Shown in pieces: positions 26,015 through 35,629 of a DNA stretch of 64,000 nt. This DNA comes from Candidatus Solibacter sp. GTDB taxonomy: Bacteria > Acidobacteriota > Terriglobia > Bryobacterales > Bryobacteraceae. The stretch covers positions 1 to 64,000 of the forward strand of contig PNKE01000050.1 in the NCBI GenBank assembly GCA_013822245.1. The letters run 5' to 3'. A model generated the notes under the pieces. The model was not told the origin of the DNA, ran no database searches, and saw only the letters and a list, made by a program, of their open reading frames with translations. A program made the position numbers and the translations under genes. Position 1 is the first letter of the stretch; every line of letters starts with the position of its first letter.

Positions 26015-29000
26015 ATGAAACGGATCACGGATCTGAGTTCGTTCAACGCGGCGCACGAGGCAGGACTGAAGAAGTTGCTGCCGGCGGCGGGACGCATCGC
26101 GGTGGGGATGGGGACGTGCGGGGTGGGCAACGGGGCCGAGGGGCTGTATCACGCCCTGTCGGACGGCATCCAAGGGCGCGGGCTTGGCTTCCATCTGGCG
26201 CAGGTGGGCTGCTACGGGCCGTGCTCGGAGGAGCCGCTGGTGAACGTGTGGCTGCCGGGCAAGCCGCTGGTGATACTGCACAAGGTGCAGGCGCAGGACG
26301 TGGCGGCGTTGCTCGACGACCTGTCAGCGGGGCGAATTCCGGAAGAACTGGCGCTGTGCAAGGTGGAGGAGTGGGACCACATCACGGGCCGGGTGAAGTA
26401 TGGAAGCGGGCTGCCGGATCTGCCGAAGTGGGACGAGATCCCGTTTTTCGCGGGGCAGTCGAAGATCGTGCTGCGCAACTGCGGCCTGATCAATCCGGGC
26501 GACATTGAGGAGTATCTGGCGGTGGGCGGGTATCAGGCGCTGTACAAGGTGCTGATCGACGCCAACCCGGAAATGGTGATCGAGCAGATCAAGGCGGCGA
26601 AGCTGCGGGGACGCGGCGGCGCGGGCTATCAGACGGGCCTCAAGTGGGACATGCTGCGCAAGGCCGTGGCCGATCAGAAGTACCTGATCTGCAACGCCGA
26701 CGAGGGCGACCCCGGCGCCTACATGAACCGCAACGAGATTGAAGGCGATCCGCACGGGCTGATCGAAGGCATGGTGATCGGCGGCTACGTGACGGGCGCG
26801 ACCGAGGGCATCCTGTATGTGCGCGCCGAGTACCCGCTGGCCGTGCACAGGCTGAACCTGGCGATCCAGGAGGCCGAGGAGCGCGGGCTGCTGGGGGAGA
26901 ACATTCTGGGCCGTGGGTTCAGCTTCAAGCTGTCGCTGGTGGAAGGCGCGGGGGCGTTTGTGTGTGGCGAGGAGACGGCGCTGATCCAGTCGCTGGAAGG
27001 CCGGGCGGGCCGTCCGACGCCGAGGCCGCCGTATCCGGCCGAAAGCGGGTTGTGGGGCACGCCGACCAACATCAACAATGTCGAGACCTGGTACAACGTG
27101 GCGCCGATCGTGGTGAAGGGTCCGGCGTGGTTCACCGAAACGGGGTCGCCGAAGAGTCCCGGGACAAAGGTGTTTTCGCTGGTGGGCAAGGTGCAGCGGA
27201 CGGGCCTGGTGGAGATGCCGCTGGGCACGCCGTTGAAGACGTTCGTTTATGACATCGGCGGCGGGGCGCCGCCGATGAAGACGGTGAAGTCGGTCCAGAC
27301 GGGCGGGCCGTCGGGCGGCTGCATACCGAAGGAGATGTTCGACACGCCGGTGGATTACGAGACGCTGGCGCAGTTGGGGTCGATCATGGGGTCGGGCGGC
27401 ATGGTGGTGATGGATGAAGACAACTGCATGGTGGATGTGGCGCGGTACTTCATCGAGTTCACGCATTCGGAGTCGTGCGGCAAGTGCGTGCCGTGCCGGG
27501 TCGGGCTGGACCAGATGCTGGCGATCCTGAACCGGTTCACGGCAGGCAAGGCGACCGAGGCGGATCTGGGCATGCTGGACGAGTTGTCGAGGATGATCCG
27601 CGACATGTCGCTGTGCGGATTGGGCCAGACGGCGCCGAACCCGGTGCTGACGACGCTGCGGCATTTCCGGCAGGAGTTCGAGGACCATCTGCGGGCGCAC
27701 CGCTGCCGGGCCGGGGTATGCGAAAACCTGGCGTTGAGCCCGTGTGAGAATTCCTGTCCGCTGCACATGAACATCCCGCGGTTCCTGGAATTGTTGAAAG
27801 CGGACCGGTTGGAGGACGCATTCCTGTCGGTGGTGATGGACAACCCGCTGCCGGCGTCGACCGGGCGGGTTTGCCAGCATCCCTGCGACAACCGATGCCG
27901 GAGGGCGGGCATCGACGAGGCCGTGAATATGCGCGACGTTCATTGCTACATCGCGGACTCGATTTACAAAGGCGGCAGGTACGACGAGATGATCGAGCGT
28001 GTGCTTCAGCACCGCTTCCCGCCGACGGGCCGGAAGGTGGCGATCGTCGGCGCCGGGCCGACGGGCCTGACCTGCGCGTTCTATCTGGCCATGATGGGCC
28101 ACTCGGTGACGGTGTATGAGAACAACGCCGACGCCGGCGGCATGCTGCGATACGCACTGCCTGAGTACCGGCTGCCGAAGAGCGTGCTGGACGACGAACT
28201 GAAGCTGATCTACAGGCTGGGCGTGGAGTTTGTTTTCAACTCGGTGGTGGGCGAGACGATCACGCTGAACGACCTGTCGACGATGTACGACGGCGTGTTC
28301 CTTTCCATCGGCACATGGAAGGAGACGTGGGTCTATCTGCCGGGCACGGAGCTGAAGGGCGTGCTTCATGCGCTGCCGTTCCTTGAAGCGCTGTCGAAGG
28401 AAGAGCAGGTCCCGCTGGGCAGGAAGGTGGTGGTGATCGGCGGCGGCAACGCGGCGATCGATTCGGCGCGCACGGCGCTGCGCATGGGCGCCGAGGTGAC
28501 AGTGATCTACCGCCGCGAGCGCAAGGACATGCCGGCGATTCCGGAAGAGACCGAGGCGGCCGAGGACGAGGGCGTGAAATACGTGTTTCTGGCTGCGCCG
28601 CACCGGATAGTCTCGGGAGAGGAAGGCGGAGTGGTGGCGATTGAATGCGCCAAGACGACGCTCGGCGAGTTTGATTCGTCGGGCCGGCGCAAGCCGGTGC
28701 CGACGGGTGAGATTCAGCGGTTTGAATGCGACACGGTGATTCTGGCGGTGGGCGAGACGGTGGATCTGGACTTCCTGAAAGCGTCGGGCCTGAAGCTGAA
28801 AGAGAAGGAGAAGATGCTCGACGTAAGCCCGTTCACACTCGAAACGTCGCGGTCGAACTTCTACGCCGGCGGCGATTTGATATCGGGTGCGTCGAACGTG
28901 TCGAACGCCATGGGCTACGGCAAGAAAGCGGCGCGGAACATGGACCAGAAGCTGATGGGGGCGTTCCGGTGGCCGAAGCTATGGCCGGAGTTTGAGTATT

Positions 29001-29173
29001 CGATGGTTCCGCCGGCGCACGTCTCCGAGTGCCGCCGCCATCACATTCACGAGTTGCCGGCCGACGAAAGGGCAAAGGGGTTCATGGAAGCGGTGACGGG
29101 TCTGACCGCGGTGGAGGCGATGGAGGAGACCGGCCGGTGCCTGCGCTGCGATATCCGCGAGGGCAACCACTAG
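26015..29173 (+). CDS. hoxF: HoxF diaphorase fused to a GltD/NfnB-like FAD oxidoreductase
   Basis: A 1052-residue fusion, against about 530-600 for normal HoxF. Residues 1-110: thioredoxin-like [2Fe-2S] domain (GTCGVGNGAEG, GCYGPC). Residues 130-560: NuoF/HoxF core with the FMN/NADH motifs LRGRGGAGYQTGLKW and NADEGDPGAYMNR and the 4Fe-4S site CGKCVPCR plus a later Cys in SLCGLGQTAPNP. From about residue 570 a GltD/NfnB-type module starts: an N-terminal iron-sulfur region (CENSCPLHMNIPRF, CQHPCDNRCRRAG), FAD motif VGAGPTGLTCAFYL, second nucleotide motif GGGNAAIDSARTALRMG, YRRERKDMPA (as in NADPH-binding GltD/NfnB) and AGGDLISGASNVSNAMGYGKKAA. The enzyme can thus be expected to couple the hydrogenase to both NAD(H) and a second nicotinamide pool; bifurcation is an inference. 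The frame is continuous with no sign of an error. Confidence 0.93.
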   Translation: MKRITDLSSFNAAHEAGLKKLLPAAGRIAVGMGTCGVGNGAEGLYHALSDGIQGRGLGFHLAQVGCYGPCSEEPLVNVWLPGKPLVILHKVQAQDVAALLDDLSAGRIPEELALCKVEEWDHITGRVKYGSGLPDLPKWDEIPFFAGQSKIVLRNCGLINPGDIEEYLAVGGYQALYKVLIDANPEMVIEQIKAAKLRGRGGAGYQTGLKWDMLRKAVADQKYLICNADEGDPGAYMNRNEIEGDPHGLIEGMVIGGYVTGATEGILYVRAEYPLAVHRLNLAIQEAEERGLLGENILGRGFSFKLSLVEGAGAFVCGEETALIQSLEGRAGRPTPRPPYPAESGLWGTPTNINNVETWYNVAPIVVKGPAWFTETGSPKSPGTKVFSLVGKVQRTGLVEMPLGTPLKTFVYDIGGGAPPMKTVKSVQTGGPSGGCIPKEMFDTPVDYETLAQLGSIMGSGGMVVMDEDNCMVDVARYFIEFTHSESCGKCVPCRVGLDQMLAILNRFTAGKATEADLGMLDELSRMIRDMSLCGLGQTAPNPVLTTLRHFRQEFEDHLRAHRCRAGVCENLALSPCENSCPLHMNIPRFLELLKADRLEDAFLSVVMDNPLPASTGRVCQHPCDNRCRRAGIDEAVNMRDVHCYIADSIYKGGRYDEMIERVLQHRFPPTGRKVAIVGAGPTGLTCAFYLAMMGHSVTVYENNADAGGMLRYALPEYRLPKSVLDDELKLIYRLGVEFVFNSVVGETITLNDLSTMYDGVFLSIGTWKETWVYLPGTELKGVLHALPFLEALSKEEQVPLGRKVVVIGGGNAAIDSARTALRMGAEVTVIYRRERKDMPAIPEETEAAEDEGVKYVFLAAPHRIVSGEEGGVVAIECAKTTLGEFDSSGRRKPVPTGEIQRFECDTVILAVGETVDLDFLKASGLKLKEKEKMLDVSPFTLETSRSNFYAGGDLISGASNVSNAMGYGKKAARNMDQKLMGAFRWPKLWPEFEYSMVPPAHVSECRRHHIHELPADERAKGFMEAVTGLTAVEAMEETGRCLRCDIREGNH

Positions 29174-29198
29174 GGGCGCGGAGCGAGGGAGCAAGGAA

Positions 29199-29909
29199 AT
29201 GGACAGCAAAATCACAATCCGAATCGATGGCGAGCTGGTGAAGGCCGACCGGGGCTCGACCATTTTCGAGACCGCGAAGGCGGCCGGGAAGCGGATTCCC
29301 GGCCTCTGCAACATGAAGGGGCTGAAGCCGGTGGGCGCATGCAGGCTGTGCATGGTGGAGGTGGCGGGCGTCAACCGGCTGCTGCCGTCCTGCACCACGC
29401 CGGCGCAGGAGGGCATGTCGGTGACCATCCATTCGGCGAGGCTGGACGCCTACAGGAAGCAGGCGCTGGAGCTTCTGCTGTCGGAACGCAACCACGTCTG
29501 CGCTGTCTGCGTGTCGAACGGGCACTGCGAATTGCAGTCACTGGCGACGGCGCTGGGCGTGACGAACGTGCGCTACGGTTACCGCTACCCGAAGCTTGGC
29601 GTGGATCTGTCGCATCCGAGATACGTGCTGGACCACAACCGCTGCATCCTGTGCACGAGGTGTGTCAGGGTGTGCGCGGAGGTTGAAGGGGCGCATGTGT
29701 GGGACATTGCCGGACGCGGCATCCATTCGATGCTGACGTGCGAGATGAACCGGACGTGGGGCGGATCGCGCAACTGCACATCGTGCGGCAAGTGCGTGCA
29801 GGTATGCCCGACGGGCGCGCTGGCCGAGAAGGGATTCGCGGTGGAAGAGATGGTGAAGAGGACCACGTCGGTCGAGAGGCTGGCCGTGGTCAGGGGAGGT
29901 AGCCGGTGA
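29199..29909 (+). CDS. hoxU: Hydrogenase diaphorase subunit HoxU (NuoG-like ferredoxin subunit)
   Basis: A 236-residue iron-sulfur relay. N-terminal plant-type [2Fe-2S] ferredoxin fold with CNMKGLKPVGACRLCMVEV and a final Cys in LPSCTTPA; then a His-Cys cluster region (HVCAVCVSNGHCELQ); then two 4Fe-4S sites, CILCTRCVRVCAE and CTSCGKCVQVCPTGA. This cluster set matches HoxU and the N terminus of NuoG. It carries electrons between the hydrogenase heterodimer and the flavin subunit. Its stop overlaps the GTG start of hoxY (GTGA). Confidence 0.94.
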   Translation: MDSKITIRIDGELVKADRGSTIFETAKAAGKRIPGLCNMKGLKPVGACRLCMVEVAGVNRLLPSCTTPAQEGMSVTIHSARLDAYRKQALELLLSERNHVCAVCVSNGHCELQSLATALGVTNVRYGYRYPKLGVDLSHPRYVLDHNRCILCTRCVRVCAEVEGAHVWDIAGRGIHSMLTCEMNRTWGGSRNCTSCGKCVQVCPTGALAEKGFAVEEMVKRTTSVERLAVVRGGSR

Positions 29910-30445
29910 GCGGACAAGCGAAGGTGAAGCTGGCAACGGCGTGGCTGGATGGATGCTCGGGCTGCCATATGTCCCTGCTCGACGTGGACGAACTGCTGGT
30001 GGCTCTGGTGGAGAGAGTGGAACTGGTCTACGGACCGCTGGTCGATGCGCCGGAGTATCCTGATGCGGTTGACGTGGCGCTGGTGGAGGGCGCGGTTTCG
30101 TCAGTGGGCGATCAGAAACTGGCTCAGACGATCCGGGCGAAGACCAGGATATTGATCTCGCTGGGCGACTGCGCGGTGACATCGAACGTACCGTCGATGC
30201 GCAACACGATTCCGGTGCAGAAGCTGCTTGAGCGGGTATACATCGAGGGCGCCGACGCGGCTCAGGCAATTCCCGCCGATGGGGTGCCGGCGCTGCTGCG
30301 CCATGCTGTGCCGCTGGCCGACGTGGTGAAGGTGGACATCCACATTCCGGGATGCCCGCCCAAGCCGGGCGCGATCGCCCATGTGCTGACAAGCCTGCTG
30401 GACGGCAAGAAGCCGGAGTTGACGGGGCTGGTGAAGTTTGGCTGA
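29906..30445 (+). CDS. hoxY: [NiFe] hydrogenase small subunit HoxY
   Basis: A 179-residue cytoplasmic small subunit. The proximal 4Fe-4S cluster ligands are visible: the CSGC pair in WLDGCSGCHMSLLD, Cys in LISLGDCAVTSN, and Cys in HIPGCPPKPGAI. The absence of a Tat signal and of distal cluster domains fits group 3 soluble hydrogenases. The GTG start overlaps the hoxU stop; hoxH begins 10 bases after its own stop. Confidence 0.95.
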   Translation: MSGQAKVKLATAWLDGCSGCHMSLLDVDELLVALVERVELVYGPLVDAPEYPDAVDVALVEGAVSSVGDQKLAQTIRAKTRILISLGDCAVTSNVPSMRNTIPVQKLLERVYIEGADAAQAIPADGVPALLRHAVPLADVVKVDIHIPGCPPKPGAIAHVLTSLLDGKKPELTGLVKFG

Positions 30446-30455
30446 GGAGATTCGG

Positions 30456-31889
30456 ATGGGCAAGAAAATCGTCATTCCGCACATCACGCGGATCGAAGGC
30501 CACGGCAAGGTGAGCATTCACCTGAACGACGCGGGCGAGGTGGCATCGACACAGTTCCACGTCACGCAGGTGCGCGGATTCGAGAAGTTCGTCGAGGGGC
30601 GTCCATATTACGAGATGCCGTCGATCACGGCGCGCATCTGCGGCATCTGCCCGATCAGCCATCTGCTGGCGTCGGTGAAGGCGTGCGACGCGATCATGGC
30701 GGTGCGCATTCCAAAGACGGCCGAGATGCTGCGGGAACTGCTGCATTGCGCGCAGATCGTGCAGTCGCACGCGCTGAGTTTCTTCCATCTGTCGTCGCCC
30801 GATCTGCTGCTGGGCATGGACTCCGACCCGCGCAAGAGAAACATAGCCGGCATCCTGGAGAAACACCCCGACCTGGCGCGCGACGGCATCGCGCTGCGCA
30901 AGTTCGGGCAACTGGCGATCGAGCGCATGGCGGGCGAGCGCATTCACCCGTCGTGGACGGTGCCGGGCGGCGTGAACGCGCCGCTGACCGTCGATGCGCG
31001 CGATGCGATCCTGAGCGAAGTCAACATCGCGAAGTCGATCATCCGCCGCGCAATCAAGCTGTTCGTTTCGATCATCGACCGCTTTGAGGCCGAGATCGAC
31101 AGTTTCGGCAACGAGCCGACAATGTATGCGGGCCTGGTTTCGGCGGCGGGCGATCTGCGGCTCTACGACGGAATCCTGCGGTTCCGCGACCCGGCAGCCG
31201 GCGGCACGGTAGTGGATGTCGAGGATCCGCTCGACTATTCGACCTACATCGGCGAAGGCGTGTTGCCGCACTCGTATCTGAAGGCGCCGTACTTCAAGCC
31301 GCGCGGCTTCCCGGAGGGCAACTACCGGGTGGGTCCGCTGGCGCGTCTGAACGTGGCCGAACGCTGCGGCACGCCGGAGGCGGACGAGGAACTGGCCGAA
31401 TACCGGCAGCGGCTGGGGCGCGATGTCCAGAGTTCGTTCTTCTATCACTACGCGCGGCTGATCGAGGCCATGTACGGGGTGGAGCGGATGGAGCAACTGC
31501 TGAACCATCCGAGGATTCTCGACACGCATGTCCGGGCGCGCGCCGACGTGAACGCGCTGGAGGGCGCCGGCATCGCCGAAGCGCCGCGCGGCGTGCTGAT
31601 CCATCACTACAAGGTGAATGAGTCCGGCGCGATGACATGGGCCAACCTGATTATCGCCACGGGGCACAACAACCTGGCGATGAATCGGGCAGTGGATCAG
31701 GTGGCGAAGCGGTTCGTCAGGGGCCAGCGGATCGAAGAGGGCATGTTGAACAGAGTGCAGGCGGTGGTGCGGGCATTCGATCCGTGCCTATCGTGTTCGA
31801 CGCACGCGCTGGGCCAGGCGCCCCTGGTGATCGAGTTGTTCGGGCAGCGCGGCGAAGCCCTGGACCGCGTTTCGACAGACTGCGACTGA
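30456..31889 (+). CDS. hoxH: [NiFe] hydrogenase large subunit HoxH
   Basis: A 477-residue catalytic subunit. The N-terminal nickel-ligand motif is [12 protein letters not shown] and the C-terminal one DPCLSCSTH; together the four Cys bind the NiFe(CN)2CO centre. [10 protein letters not shown] and the [10 protein letters not shown] segment are typical of group 3 enzymes. After the final His about 28 residues remain ([13 protein letters not shown]...), which would be cut off by a maturation endopeptidase. No hyp or endopeptidase gene lies nearby. The ATG at 30456 has GAGGAG six bases upstream; a TTG at 30438 is less likely. With HoxEFUY this is a group 3d-like NAD-linked hydrogenase. Confidence 0.96.
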   Translation: MGKKIVIPHITRIEGHGKVSIHLNDAGEVASTQFHVTQVRGFEKFVEGRPYYEMPSITARICGICPISHLLASVKACDAIMAVRIPKTAEMLRELLHCAQIVQSHALSFFHLSSPDLLLGMDSDPRKRNIAGILEKHPDLARDGIALRKFGQLAIERMAGERIHPSWTVPGGVNAPLTVDARDAILSEVNIAKSIIRRAIKLFVSIIDRFEAEIDSFGNEPTMYAGLVSAAGDLRLYDGILRFRDPAAGGTVVDVEDPLDYSTYIGEGVLPHSYLKAPYFKPRGFPEGNYRVGPLARLNVAERCGTPEADEELAEYRQRLGRDVQSSFFYHYARLIEAMYGVERMEQLLNHPRILDTHVRARADVNALEGAGIAEAPRGVLIHHYKVNESGAMTWANLIIATGHNNLAMNRAVDQVAKRFVRGQRIEEGMLNRVQAVVRAFDPCLSCSTHALGQAPLVIELFGQRGEALDRVSTDCD

Positions 31890-31936
31890 TGCCAGACGGG
31901 CGGACGCTCGCCGCGCTCCTGTAGAATACGAGTCAA

Positions 31937-32929
31937 ATGACGATCGACCAACTCGAGGAGCGGCTATCGGAACCACTCGCTGAGGATGTTGACTTCGCCC
32001 GCCGGTTGGACGGCGATGTGCTCATTCTCGGCGCGGCGGGCAAGATGGGGCCGTCGCTGGCGCGCCGGATTCGCCGGGCGATGGATGCGGCAGGCAGTCC
32101 GCACGCGGTGATCACGGTATCGCGAGGCGCGTTGGAGATTCCGGGCGTGCGGCACATACAATCGAACATCCTGGCCGACGGCGCGCTTGAATCGCTGCCT
32201 GACGCTGCGAACGTGCTGTTTCTGGCGGCGCGGAAGTTCGGCTCGACGGGAGCGCCCGAGCAGACCTGGTCGACCAACGTTCTGCTGCCGGCGCTTGTCG
32301 CGCGGCGTTACCGGAAATCGCGCATCGTCAGTTTTTCCACGGGCAACGTTTATCCGCTGGTCGCTGTCGAGAGCGGCGGCGCAACCGAGGAGACGCCAGT
32401 GGATCCGGTGGGCGAGTACGCCTGGTCGGCGCTGGGCCGGGAGAGGATGTTCACCTACGCGGCGATGGAGTTTGGAACGCCGGTCGCGCTGCTGCGGCTG
32501 AACTATGCGGTTGAACTGCGTTACGGAGTTCTGGTGGACATCGCCGTGAAGGTGCGCGACGGTGTGGCGGTCGACCTGTCGATGGGCTATGTGAACATCG
32601 TCTGGCAGGGCTATGCGAATTCGGTCTGCTTCCGCTCGCTTGGAATTGCATCGTCGCCGCCGCGTATTCTCAATCTGACTGGTCCGGAAACGCTGCGCGT
32701 CCGCGATCTCGCCGCCGAGTTCGGCAATCGCCTGGGCAAGGAGCCCGTGCTCACTGGGCAGGAGCAGCCAACGGCATTGCTGAACAATGCCGCCGATTGT
32801 CACAAGACGTTCGGGATGCCCGATGTGGGCGTGGATGAACTGATCGGCTGGGTGGCGGATTGGGTTGGCGAGGGCGGCGAGCTGCTTGGCAAGCCGACGA
32901 AGTTTCAGGTGAGGGACGGGAAGTTTTAA
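31937..32929 (+). CDS. NAD-dependent epimerase/dehydratase family protein
   Basis: A 330-residue extended short-chain dehydrogenase-like protein. The nucleotide motif is DVLILGAAGKMGPSLARRI, followed by an active-site-like SFSTGNVYPL and EYAWSALGRERMF, in which the usual Tyr-x3-Lys lacks its Lys; the canonical epimerase mechanism may therefore not apply. C-terminal LNLTGPETLRVRDLA is typical for the family. The DapA-family gene follows after two bases, so the two probably serve one pathway, likely of a sugar or sugar acid. It begins 47 bases after hoxH but is not recognisably related to hydrogenase function. Confidence 0.8.
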   Translation: MTIDQLEERLSEPLAEDVDFARRLDGDVLILGAAGKMGPSLARRIRRAMDAAGSPHAVITVSRGALEIPGVRHIQSNILADGALESLPDAANVLFLAARKFGSTGAPEQTWSTNVLLPALVARRYRKSRIVSFSTGNVYPLVAVESGGATEETPVDPVGEYAWSALGRERMFTYAAMEFGTPVALLRLNYAVELRYGVLVDIAVKVRDGVAVDLSMGYVNIVWQGYANSVCFRSLGIASSPPRILNLTGPETLRVRDLAAEFGNRLGKEPVLTGQEQPTALLNNAADCHKTFGMPDVGVDELIGWVADWVGEGGELLGKPTKFQVRDGKF

Positions 32930-32931
32930 CC

Positions 32932-33906
32932 ATGGATCATCTCCGCGAGCGGCTCTTGAAGGGATGCGTCATCCCCGCGCATCCGCTGGCGCTCGACGCC
33001 GCCAGGAAGTTGGATGAAGCGGCGCAGCGCGGGCTGACGCGCTACTATCTCGACTCGGGCGCGGGCGGCATTGCGGTGGGCGTCCACACGACGCAGTTCG
33101 CCATCCGCGAAGCGCGGTACGGGTTGCTCGAACCGGTGTTGCGCATGGCCGAAGAAGAGGCTCGCGGCCTTGACTGCATTCTCGTCGCCGGTGTCTGTGG
33201 ACCCACGCCGCAGGCTTTGCGCGAAGCGGAACTGGCGCGCGAATTGGGATACCACGCCGGGCTGGTGAGCCTGAGCGCGCTGAAGAATTCGACCATCGAC
33301 GAGATGGTGGATCACATGGCCGCCATCGCGAAGGTGATCCCGGCGGTTGGTTTCTATCTGCAACCGGCCGTGGGCGGGCGAGCGCTGCCGTACGAATTCT
33401 GGCGCAAGGCCGCCGGGATCGAAAACCTGGTGGCCATCAAGATGGCGCCGTTCAACCGTTACCAGACGCTTGATGTGATTCGCGGGGTGATTGAATCCGG
33501 GCGGGCGAAGGAGATCGCTCTTTACACGGGCAACGATGACAACATCATTGCCGACCTGATCACGCCATTCACGTTCTCCGGACAGACCGTGCGCATCACG
33601 GGCGGATTGCTCGGCCAGTGGTCTGTGGGCACGCACGCGGCCGTGGAGCTATTGACGCGGATTCATGCCGGACAGACTCCGCTATCGCTGCTGCTGGCGC
33701 TGGGCGCGCAGTTGACCGACTTGAACGCGGCGCTATTCGACGCCGCCAACCACTTTCATGGCTGCATCGCAGGCATCCATGAAGTGCTGCGGCGGCAGGG
33801 CCGGATGCAGGGCATCTGGTGCCTGGACGAGAACGAGTCGCTGTCGCCGGGCCAGATGGAGGAGATCGACCGCGTCTGCGCGGCCTATCCGCACCTGCTC
33901 GAGTAG
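32932..33906 (+). CDS. DapA/NanA-family aldolase (dihydrodipicolinate-synthase-like)
   Basis: A 324-residue class I aldolase-fold protein. The family Schiff-base Lys is in NLVAIKMAPFNRYQ and the partner Tyr in AVGFYLQPAVGG; the substrate loop differs from true DapA, with SGAGGIAVGVHTTQFAI in place of the usual GTTGE motif. It probably acts on a keto-acid sugar or a related compound rather than in lysine synthesis. The ATG at 32932 lies two bases after the epimerase stop. A sialidase lies some 3 kb downstream, making a sialic-acid-lyase-like role conceivable but unproven. It is convergent with fhs (3-base gap). Confidence 0.82.
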   Translation: MDHLRERLLKGCVIPAHPLALDAARKLDEAAQRGLTRYYLDSGAGGIAVGVHTTQFAIREARYGLLEPVLRMAEEEARGLDCILVAGVCGPTPQALREAELARELGYHAGLVSLSALKNSTIDEMVDHMAAIAKVIPAVGFYLQPAVGGRALPYEFWRKAAGIENLVAIKMAPFNRYQTLDVIRGVIESGRAKEIALYTGNDDNIIADLITPFTFSGQTVRITGGLLGQWSVGTHAAVELLTRIHAGQTPLSLLLALGAQLTDLNAALFDAANHFHGCIAGIHEVLRRQGRMQGIWCLDENESLSPGQMEEIDRVCAAYPHLLE

Positions 33907-33909
33907 GCG

Positions 33910-35553
33910 TCACCGGAGGCCGGTGATGGTGCCGCCGTCGTCCACGTCCATGAAGTGCGCCTGCGGCGTCTTGCCCAGTCCGGGCATGCGCATCATATTG
34001 CCAGCGGTGACGACGACGAAGCCTGCGCCCGCTGAAAGATGCGCGCCGCTCACAGTCATGGTCCAGCCTTCGGGCGCTCCCCAAATCCCCGCCCGGTCAG
34101 TTATGGAGGACTGCGTCTTCGCCACACATACCGGCAGACGCTCGAAACCGGCCTCGGCGAAGCGGGCCAGGGCCTTGCGCGCACCGGTCTCGAAGTAGAC
34201 GTCGGCGGCGCCGTAGATCTCGCGGGCGATGACGCGGGTCTTCTGCTGGAGCGGCAGCGAGTAGTCGTAGATGGGCGCGGGGCGGGATTGCCGGGCGCAC
34301 AGATCCACCGCCTTACCGGCAAGTTCGAGACCGCCCTCGCCGCCCCTGGTGAATACGTCGCAGGGCGCGCTGGGGACGCCCATGTCTTCGCAGTGGCGGG
34401 CGATTTCAGTCAGCAGTTCCCCGGCGTCGCCAGGGAAGCGGTTGACGGCCACCAGCACGGGAACGCCGAATTTTTCCAGGTTTCCGATATGGCGGTCGAG
34501 ATTGGCGAATCCGGCGCGCAGGGTATCGAGCGTGAAGGGCCCCGCTTCGTTGGCGGCGCCCTGCGCGCACAATGCGCGCGCGGAGGCGATCAACACGGCC
34601 AGCGACGGCTTGATGCCGGAGGCAGGCATCACCAGGTCGAAGTACTTCTCCGCGCCCAGATCGGCGCCGAAGCCGCATTCGTTCACGACGTAATCGGCCA
34701 GCCCGAGCGCCATCTTCTGGCTGATCACGCTGGCCGTGCCATGCGCGATATTGGCGAACGGACCGGCGTGGACAAACGCCGGCGCGCCTTCCGTGGTCTG
34801 CACCAGGTTGGGCATCAGCGCTTCGTTGAGAAGCACCATCATGCCGCCCGTGGCGCGCAGATCGGCGGCGCGGACGGCGCGGTTATCGAGGTCGAAGCCG
34901 ATGACGATCCCGTTCAGGCGCCTGCGCAGGTCCTCGCGGTCCGCGGCCAGGGCGAGGATCGCCATCACCTCGCTGGCGGCGGTGATCACGAAGCCCGTTT
35001 CACGCGGGATGCCGTGCGCCTTGCCGCCGAGGCCGACGATGACGTTACGCAGCGCGCGGTCGTTCATGTCGAGGGCGCGCGGCCAACTGATGTTGTCGAC
35101 ATCGATGCGCAGGGCGTTGCCGTGGTGCATGTGCGAGTCGATCATCGCGGCCAGCAGGTTGTGAGCCGAAGTAACCGCGTGGATGTCTCCGTTGAAGTGC
35201 AGGTTGATGATATCGCTCGGCAATACCTGCGACTGGCCGCCGCCGGTTGCGCCGCCCTTGATGCCGAAAACCGGCCCGAGGGAAGGCTCGCGCAAAGTGA
35301 CCGCGGCGCGGCAACCCATCTTCACCAGCGCCTGCGTCAGTCCGATCGAGACGACCGTCTTGCCCTCGCCGTGGCTCGTCGGGGTGATGGCGGTGACCAG
35401 GATCAGCCGGCCGTCGCGTTGGGGGCGATCAAGGAGTTCAAGTCTCAGTTTGGCCGTGTAGCGGCCGTAATATTCCAGGTACTCATCCGGGATCTCGAGT
35501 CTGTCGGCGACCTCGCGAATCACAAGCATTGCGGTATGAACCTCCGGCGGCAT
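33910..35553 (-). CDS. fhs: Formate-tetrahydrofolate ligase
   Basis: A 547-residue ATP-dependent formyl-THF synthetase that feeds formate into one-carbon metabolism. The nucleotide/phosphate loop TPTSHGEGKTVVSIGL, REPSLGPVFGIKGGATGGG, DMNDRALRNVIVGLGG and the C-terminal GAHLSAGAGFVVVTAGNMMRMPGLG are all intact. Length from the ATG at 35553 matches the family; longer readings to 35877 run into the divergent ribokinase gene and add no conserved sequence. No strong ribosome site is visible. Wood-Ljungdahl or other folate genes are absent from the window. Confidence 0.95.
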   Translation of the reverse strand: MPPEVHTAMLVIREVADRLEIPDEYLEYYGRYTAKLRLELLDRPQRDGRLILVTAITPTSHGEGKTVVSIGLTQALVKMGCRAAVTLREPSLGPVFGIKGGATGGGQSQVLPSDIINLHFNGDIHAVTSAHNLLAAMIDSHMHHGNALRIDVDNISWPRALDMNDRALRNVIVGLGGKAHGIPRETGFVITAASEVMAILALAADREDLRRRLNGIVIGFDLDNRAVRAADLRATGGMMVLLNEALMPNLVQTTEGAPAFVHAGPFANIAHGTASVISQKMALGLADYVVNECGFGADLGAEKYFDLVMPASGIKPSLAVLIASARALCAQGAANEAGPFTLDTLRAGFANLDRHIGNLEKFGVPVLVAVNRFPGDAGELLTEIARHCEDMGVPSAPCDVFTRGGEGGLELAGKAVDLCARQSRPAPIYDYSLPLQQKTRVIAREIYGAADVYFETGARKALARFAEAGFERLPVCVAKTQSSITDRAGIWGAPEGWTMTVSGAHLSAGAGFVVVTAGNMMRMPGLGKTPQAHFMDVDDGGTITGLR

Positions 35554-35629
35554 GATATCGCCGCGGGCCGCCGGATGGAAGGCCGAACCGGGCCGCATGG
35601 CCCCGCGGGCGATCCGCCGGCAATAAGAT

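Noticed and set aside
26324-28603. Long open frame antisense to hoxF
   Set aside because: The product is Arg/His/Gln-rich with no recognisable motif, as expected from the reverse strand of a GC-rich gene.
29538-31667. Long open frame antisense to hoxU-hoxY-hoxH
   Set aside because: It spans three genes with clear motifs and has no domain of its own.
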